Of a stretch of 64,000 bases of DNA, positions 59,036 to 64,000 are shown in pieces. A program made the position numbers and the translations under genes. Numbering within the stretch: the stretch's first letter is position 1; the number at the start of each line of letters is the position of its first letter. The stretch lies in the NCBI GenBank assembly GCA_031553835.1, contig JAVBKX010000007.1:98272-162271 (forward strand), given 5' to 3'. Source of the DNA: JAVBKX01 sp031553835 (GTDB lineage: Bacteria; Bacteroidota; Bacteroidia; Bacteroidales; Azobacteroidaceae). The notes below the pieces were generated by a model. The model was not told the DNA's origin. It worked only from the letters and a program-made list of their open reading frames with translations, and searched no databases.

Positions 59036-62000
59036 ATGACAAAAAAAATATATAAAAATAACCATTGGAAATTATTATTCCTTTGCATAATCAGCTTGCT
59101 TTCTTATCAAAGCAAAGCCCAAAACAACGCCCTAATCGGCCGGGAATTTTATTTCGCAACTTGGAAAAATTTAACCAATACAGAAGATAAAATCAAGTTA
59201 GTCATCTTTGCTTATGGCAACGGAACGGTGAATATTGCAGGAACAAACTATCCTGTCACCACAGGAGGACAATTAACACGAGAACTATCTGCTTTGTCGT
59301 ATTTCACCCAATCACTACACATCACATCTACTGTTGATATTGTGGTGTATGTCGGAATACTGGGAGATCCCGTAAGCATTTATTCTGCAGATGCAACGGC
59401 TGTGCTTCCTGTACCAAATTTAGGAACCGAGTATCGATTGTTCCAGTACGCAGGCAGTTATCCGAACCAATATCGTGTTATTGCTACACAAGCCAACACC
59501 ACCGTTTATCAAAATGGTTCTCTTGTAGCCACCCTAGCCTCTGCCGGCAGTGTGTATGCTAGTTCCGGCGCTGCAGATCTCACAGGAACCACTATAACAG
59601 CAAATAAACCCATCGCAGTGTTTTCTGGCAACGAAGGTACCAGCTATCTTTCTAGCGCAAGTGATTTATTGATTGAACAAATGTGGCCGATTTCGACTTG
59701 GGGAAAAGAATATATCATGGTACGTTTAGGGAGCGTTCAAAATAATTGCAGGCTTATTTCAAATGAAAGTGTTCCCGTTGATGTTGCTGTAAAAATAGGC
59801 GATAATGCTGTCGTCACAAAAACCATACCTGTGGATAGTTATGTAGAGTTTCAATTCAATGAAATCACCCAGCTTACCGCGGACAGGCCTTTTGCTGTAG
59901 CTCAATATACAACCGGGGCAGATAATCCATCCATGATGTGGGTAAATCCCATTGACCAACGGGTACAATATGCTCAATTAGCAAAACTCACCGACAACAG
60001 CCAATTTGGTAGCGATACAAACAGACATTGGACCACCTGGGTCACTATTTTAACACGAGAACAAGATTTTTCCAGTACCGTTTTTAAAGTCAACGGTGTT
60101 GATAAATCATACACAAGCATTGTCTATTCTTCGGGTATCCCTGGATGGAAAGCCGGCCGATATAAAATGGAAGAAAGTGAAATTTTAGCAGAAGCTTCCA
60201 ATGTAAATGGACTGGTTGCTATGATTGAAGGCTATGCCAATGCGAAATCTTATGTCTATGCCGCTGCCGGCGGAGCGCTGAATCTTCAATGCTACTACAC
60301 CATCAGCACCAAATCCACTCCTGTCAACGACACTCACTATAGTGCGACATCCGCGCTTACCCATACATTTGAAAATGGAGACAACATCAGCATCAAACGA
60401 ACTATTGAAAAATCATTTACTTCCATTAATTGGAAATTAAATAATGCATCTTATACTGTAACAGAAAATGCAAATTCAACTAACTCCTGGACATTACCGT
60501 CTTCTGCCCTGCATGTCGGTCTCAATACCGTAACCATGTCGGTACGTTTTACCGGAGCCACCGCAGACTCATTATACACAGGAAACGTCTGGTTGTTCGA
60601 CGAAAACGGACAAGGCAGTTCTTGTAATTTATTTTCAGACAACATCTGGTACTTCGGAGCCATGCCCGGTTGCACCGGAGGTTCTCCCGGAATATCATTC
60701 AGCAAAGACGGTAACGGAGATTTTGTTGCCAACAACGCCTCCGGTATATCCAAAGTCTGTGCAGGAGAAAACTCATTATCCGTTTCCGCGCCCGGTTGCG
60801 GCGAAAGCCTCATTTTCTACAGTCAGCACAACCAACTCTATAATTCCAAACATCAACCCATGCTCAACGGAAGTTTCACCGGACACACTTCGGTGGCCGA
60901 CGGGCTGGCCGCCTGCTATGTAGGAAATAACCGCTACATGCTCTTTGCCGTCAACAATGCCTACGAAGCAACCGGAAACATCGGGCTCGACTACCACATT
61001 ATTGACATGTCGGGAGATGGTGGCTACGGCGAGAAAGTCGCGTCCGGAAATATTGAAGCGTCCGGTATGGCGGAAAGCATCGAATTAGTACCGGTTGCAG
61101 GAACTTCAAACCAATATTGGTTAGTCTATCGATTGCGGGAAGCTTCCATTATGAGAATCCGGAAAATCACAGGAGAAACAATCGGCACTGCCACAGATGT
61201 TTCCTTAAGTGATTATGAAGCGGCGGGAGCTAATTCTTATTTCCTGCGCGCCAACAAGAATTTCACAATGCTGGCTTTAACTTATCCGAGTCCGCCGACT
61301 GCTCAGATTTTACTGTTCAATTTTGATGCTTCTACCGGGATATTGTCTTATAAAGACAAAACAGTGATTCCAAACTTAAACGGATTACCGTATGGGCTTG
61401 AAATTTCCCCCAATAGCAAATATATTTATTCTGCAGCTTACAACGCGGCAACTTCCATGATCGCCCAATACAACATTCAAACCAAAACCTGGAGTACTCC
61501 CTTCGAATACGGAGGCCGTGGCGGCGGAATGAAAGTCGGACCCGACGGGAAACTGTATGTCAAACGCGAAGGCCGTTATCAGGGAGTCATTGCAGATCCC
61601 AATAGCCCCCTCACCCCGGCAGGTTACAATGCTACCGGATTCGACCTGGGGGCAGCCATGGCGACAGCTACCGGATTAACATTCTCTGTTGGGCTCACCC
61701 CGCCGGCGATTTGCCCTTCCGGAACCAACACCGCTCCCCTGGCTGTCGATGACGCGGTATCAACCTGTATGGGTAGCGCGTTCTGTATCAATGTGATGAG
61801 AAACGACTCCGATCCCGATCCGGGAAATACCATCAGCCTGAAAGGTGTCCGGTTGGCCAATCCGGATGATATGTCCAGAATGGCGATTTCGTTCAATACC
61901 ACCGATTCGACCGTCTGTATCACGCCCAACGCAAACGCAACCTTTACCCCGGGTGAAGAAATAAACCTCATTTACACCATTAAAGATAACAGTACAAATC

Positions 62001-64000
62001 CAATCCCCTATTGCGGCGAAGGGGTATTGACCTTGACGGTAGCAGCCCCTTATGCGCCAAAAATGGCGGCGCAAACATACATCGCCTGTCCCAATGCGGT
62101 GGTAAACTTAGCGATTGCCACCGAGTCACAACCCGGATACACTTTTAAATGGTATAATGCCGCAACCGGCGGAACAGCGCTCCATACCGGGGTATCATAT
62201 ACCCTGACCAAAGACAACAACGATGTACAATCCGTGTGGGTGGAATCCATTCCTCTCATCGGATCGGTGTGCGGAAGAACGCGGGTCGATGTATTGTTGA
62301 GCGAACATTGCGGAAATCCCGAACCCGACGGATGCGCCGTCACCGGATCCATCCTTTTCCAGGAGACATTCGACAAATATGGAGACGGACTAAATCCGGC
62401 CAGCCCCCTATATAGCCAGGAACCGCTGCCTGCCGGAATTACCAATTACGGTTTCTACAAAGCAAATCCCGAACATTGGCCTAATTCGCCCTGGGACAAC
62501 CAGTATTCATTGGCAAAAATTGGCAATGCGCCCAACGGCTGGGGATGGAATATATACGATGACTATACATCTCCAAATGATTCCACCATCGGACGTTTTA
62601 TGCTCGTCAACGCCAGTGTAAACCCCAATATTTTCTATACCTACCGGATTACCGACTTGTATCCGGGAGCGCTACTCAATTTTTATGCAATGGTGGCCAA
62701 TTGCAGCGATGGTAGTAATATCAAACCGAGCCTGAAGTTTGAATTGACGGATGATAATGGAAACGTGGTAGCCTCCTACTGTACAGGGGATATCCCTTAT
62801 GTTGTTAAAAAATCCGATTGGCGCCAATGGGGATTCCCATTTACTGTGCCCCAAAATTTATCGGCGCTTACACTAAAAATATACAGCAACACTCCTGGAA
62901 TGGGAGGTAACGACCTGGGATTGGACAACCTGGAAGTGCGATTCTGCGCACCGCCTGTCGTTGTAACAGGAAAAGCGGACTATTGTCCCGCAGAAAACAT
63001 CAGCCTGTCGGGAAGCTATACAGACAACGGCACTTTCGGACAAAACTGGCAGATGCGTTGGCTATACAGCGCCACTGGAGACCTGACCTCTTTCGACAGC
63101 TGGTCGGTAACGGCCTCCGGCCTTACATTGAATAAAACCATGGTCGAAGGATATTACAGGGCCATTGTCGGAGATCAGGAAAGATTAGACAACCAGTATT
63201 ACAACAGCTGCGCCATTTCCAATGTAATAAAAGTCGGAGTGGTACCCAATGCTCTATATTGGAAAACAAATGCCCCCAACAGCAACTGGAATGAGCCTTC
63301 CAACTGGGCTAATGCTTCCAATGCCGTGCTCAATGCAGTTCCCAGGACGTGTACTGACGTTCACATCCCCGGAAATGCAGCAAATTATCCAGTACTGGAT
63401 ACAGACAATACGATACGCACGAATATGTATGGTGAACCCGAATGCCGCGATATCTATTTCCATTTCGGTGGTGAAGTCGCAAAACCACACTTGTTAACAT
63501 ACAACAAAGCATTTGTCGAATACAATTTCGGATATTTCGCCGGTTCAACTTACAAAACCGATGGCGATGCTCATTCCGCTACACCCATGAAACGCGGACA
63601 ATGGTATGCCCTAGCTACCCCATTGAATAAAATGACTCCGGGAGACTTCTCCTTCGGAGGAAAACCCGACGCCTGGCAGCAATCTTTCGTGAGGAATAAC
63701 TCCGGCGGTACTTTCAACGGACAATGGGATATCCCTCACAACAAGAATGCCACCGATGTAACCGCTTCCCAATATTCCGGAATCGCCATCTGGATGGCTG
63801 ATGTTGTAAACGAAAGTATAGGCGAAGACGTCTCCTACCAAACCAACCTCAATGATTTAAAAGGATGTATCTGGATGCCCTACTTCGAAGATGCAACAAC
63901 CAGCGCTAAACACCGGATTCATCAATATACCGGAGGACAAAGCCGCTTTTTCTATTACGAAAATACGGATCCCGCCCAGCCGATAAGCAGCATCTATGAT
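59036..64000 (+). CDS. Giant secreted multidomain protein with IgGFc-binding-like N-terminus (3' end outside the window)
   Basis: The frame is open from the ATG at 59036 to the window end, 1655 codons, without a stop. A signal peptide (LFLCIISLLSYQSKAQ) is followed by an IgGFc-binding-protein-like domain (about 35-420: REFYFATWKNLTNTEDK, NKPIAVFSGNEGTSYLSSAS, EQMWPISTWGKEYIMVRLGS). Next comes a propeller-like region (about 545-860, GISFSKDGNGDFVANNASG, LEISPNSKYIYSAAY), a tandem-95-type beta domain (about 900-1000, PLAVDDAVSTCMGSAFCINV), an Ig-like T9SS-associated module (about 1010-1095, GYTFKWYNAATGGTALHTGV) and a carbohydrate-binding-like sandwich starting near 1105 (ILFQETFDKYGDG). Such proteins end in T9SS sorting domains; that end is not visible here. 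It is probably an adhesin or matrix protein. Confidence 0.85.
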   Translation, partial: MTKKIYKNNHWKLLFLCIISLLSYQSKAQNNALIGREFYFATWKNLTNTEDKIKLVIFAYGNGTVNIAGTNYPVTTGGQLTRELSALSYFTQSLHITSTVDIVVYVGILGDPVSIYSADATAVLPVPNLGTEYRLFQYAGSYPNQYRVIATQANTTVYQNGSLVATLASAGSVYASSGAADLTGTTITANKPIAVFSGNEGTSYLSSASDLLIEQMWPISTWGKEYIMVRLGSVQNNCRLISNESVPVDVAVKIGDNAVVTKTIPVDSYVEFQFNEITQLTADRPFAVAQYTTGADNPSMMWVNPIDQRVQYAQLAKLTDNSQFGSDTNRHWTTWVTILTREQDFSSTVFKVNGVDKSYTSIVYSSGIPGWKAGRYKMEESEILAEASNVNGLVAMIEGYANAKSYVYAAAGGALNLQCYYTISTKSTPVNDTHYSATSALTHTFENGDNISIKRTIEKSFTSINWKLNNASYTVTENANSTNSWTLPSSALHVGLNTVTMSVRFTGATADSLYTGNVWLFDENGQGSSCNLFSDNIWYFGAMPGCTGGSPGISFSKDGNGDFVANNASGISKVCAGENSLSVSAPGCGESLIFYSQHNQLYNSKHQPMLNGSFTGHTSVADGLAACYVGNNRYMLFAVNNAYEATGNIGLDYHIIDMSGDGGYGEKVASGNIEASGMAESIELVPVAGTSNQYWLVYRLREASIMRIRKITGETIGTATDVSLSDYEAAGANSYFLRANKNFTMLALTYPSPPTAQILLFNFDASTGILSYKDKTVIPNLNGLPYGLEISPNSKYIYSAAYNAATSMIAQYNIQTKTWSTPFEYGGRGGGMKVGPDGKLYVKREGRYQGVIADPNSPLTPAGYNATGFDLGAAMATATGLTFSVGLTPPAICPSGTNTAPLAVDDAVSTCMGSAFCINVMRNDSDPDPGNTISLKGVRLANPDDMSRMAISFNTTDSTVCITPNANATFTPGEEINLIYTIKDNSTNPIPYCGEGVLTLTVAAPYAPKMAAQTYIACPNAVVNLAIATESQPGYTFKWYNAATGGTALHTGVSYTLTKDNNDVQSVWVESIPLIGSVCGRTRVDVLLSEHCGNPEPDGCAVTGSILFQETFDKYGDGLNPASPLYSQEPLPAGITNYGFYKANPEHWPNSPWDNQYSLAKIGNAPNGWGWNIYDDYTSPNDSTIGRFMLVNASVNPNIFYTYRITDLYPGALLNFYAMVANCSDGSNIKPSLKFELTDDNGNVVASYCTGDIPYVVKKSDWRQWGFPFTVPQNLSALTLKIYSNTPGMGGNDLGLDNLEVRFCAPPVVVTGKADYCPAENISLSGSYTDNGTFGQNWQMRWLYSATGDLTSFDSWSVTASGLTLNKTMVEGYYRAIVGDQERLDNQYYNSCAISNVIKVGVVPNALYWKTNAPNSNWNEPSNWANASNAVLNAVPRTCTDVHIPGNAANYPVLDTDNTIRTNMYGEPECRDIYFHFGGEVAKPHLLTYNKAFVEYNFGYFAGSTYKTDGDAHSATPMKRGQWYALATPLNKMTPGDFSFGGKPDAWQQSFVRNNSGGTFNGQWDIPHNKNATDVTASQYSGIAIWMADVVNESIGEDVSYQTNLNDLKGCIWMPYFEDATTSAKHRIHQYTGGQSRFFYYENTDPAQPISSIYD

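Overview
The window looks like a chromosomal segment of an anaerobic Bacteroidales bacterium (phylum Bacteroidota). Signs of this are the many TAnnTTTG-type -7 promoter elements upstream of genes, type IX secretion (T9SS) C-terminal sorting domains on several secreted proteins, Bacteroidota-specific families (DUF4270, DUF3078, DUF3316, BspA-type leucine-rich repeats, a one-domain GT5 glycogen synthase, a GldA-like ABC protein), an anaerobic ribonucleotide reductase (nrdD-nrdG) and an etfBA/acyl-CoA dehydrogenase operon. I cannot name the genus from the sequence.

Layout. 1-8060 is accessory DNA: a Fic protein cut by the window edge, an AlbA/Schlafen-type regulator with a membrane partner, an excisionase-like HTH protein, a likely small RNA, an MNT-HEPN fusion, and an AT-rich three-gene operon of a cysteine-rich peptide, a radical SAM/SPASM enzyme and a membrane protein. 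It ends at a tRNA-Leu(CAA) gene (8062-8145, minus). 8.2-13.5 kb carries a small barrel protein, parC, a DUF3316 protein whose start holds a 7-bp tandem repeat array, and an S41 protease lipoprotein. 13.5-16.6 kb carries a highly structured RNA leader, a frameshifted BspA-like T9SS protein, several palindromes and a decayed rhuM gene. 16.6-27.6 kb holds tex, a Nudix hydrolase in one operon with a higBA-like module whose toxin is frameshifted, a YdcF protein, a TPR/outer-membrane-barrel pair, hipBA and a DnaQ-like exonuclease. 27.8-38.6 kb holds topA, a candidate toxin-antitoxin pair, etfB-etfA-ycxB-acd, ychF, a DUF3078 protein and an ATP-grasp-like protein. 38.5-49.2 kb holds DUF4270, GT5, panC, an OmpA/MBG operon, an EEP phosphohydrolase, GH43 and gldA-like genes. 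49.2-64 kb holds a giant T9SS esterase, four tandem lipoprotein paralogues (one dead), nrdDG, a tyrosine phosphatase, and the start of a very large IgGFc-binding-like secreted protein that runs off the window.

How the genes fit together. Housekeeping genes (parC, topA, tex, ychF, panC, nrdDG) alternate with envelope and secreted proteins (barrels, lipoproteins, T9SS cargo) and with four or five stress or conflict modules (Fic, MNT-HEPN, higBA, hipBA and the pair after topA). A recurring theme is degenerate inverted or tandem repeat DNA at gene ends, in places extending into coding sequence (DUF3316 N-terminus, Nudix and NrdG C-termini).

The most interesting items are the nested six-helix RNA upstream of the BspA-like gene, the radical SAM/Cys-rich peptide operon, the heptamer array that could switch the DUF3316 gene on and off, a helically phased repeat array upstream of nrdD, and a promoter-hairpin unit that looks like a small RNA at about 3.5 kb. 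Domain names are recognised by eye from motifs; no database search was run.
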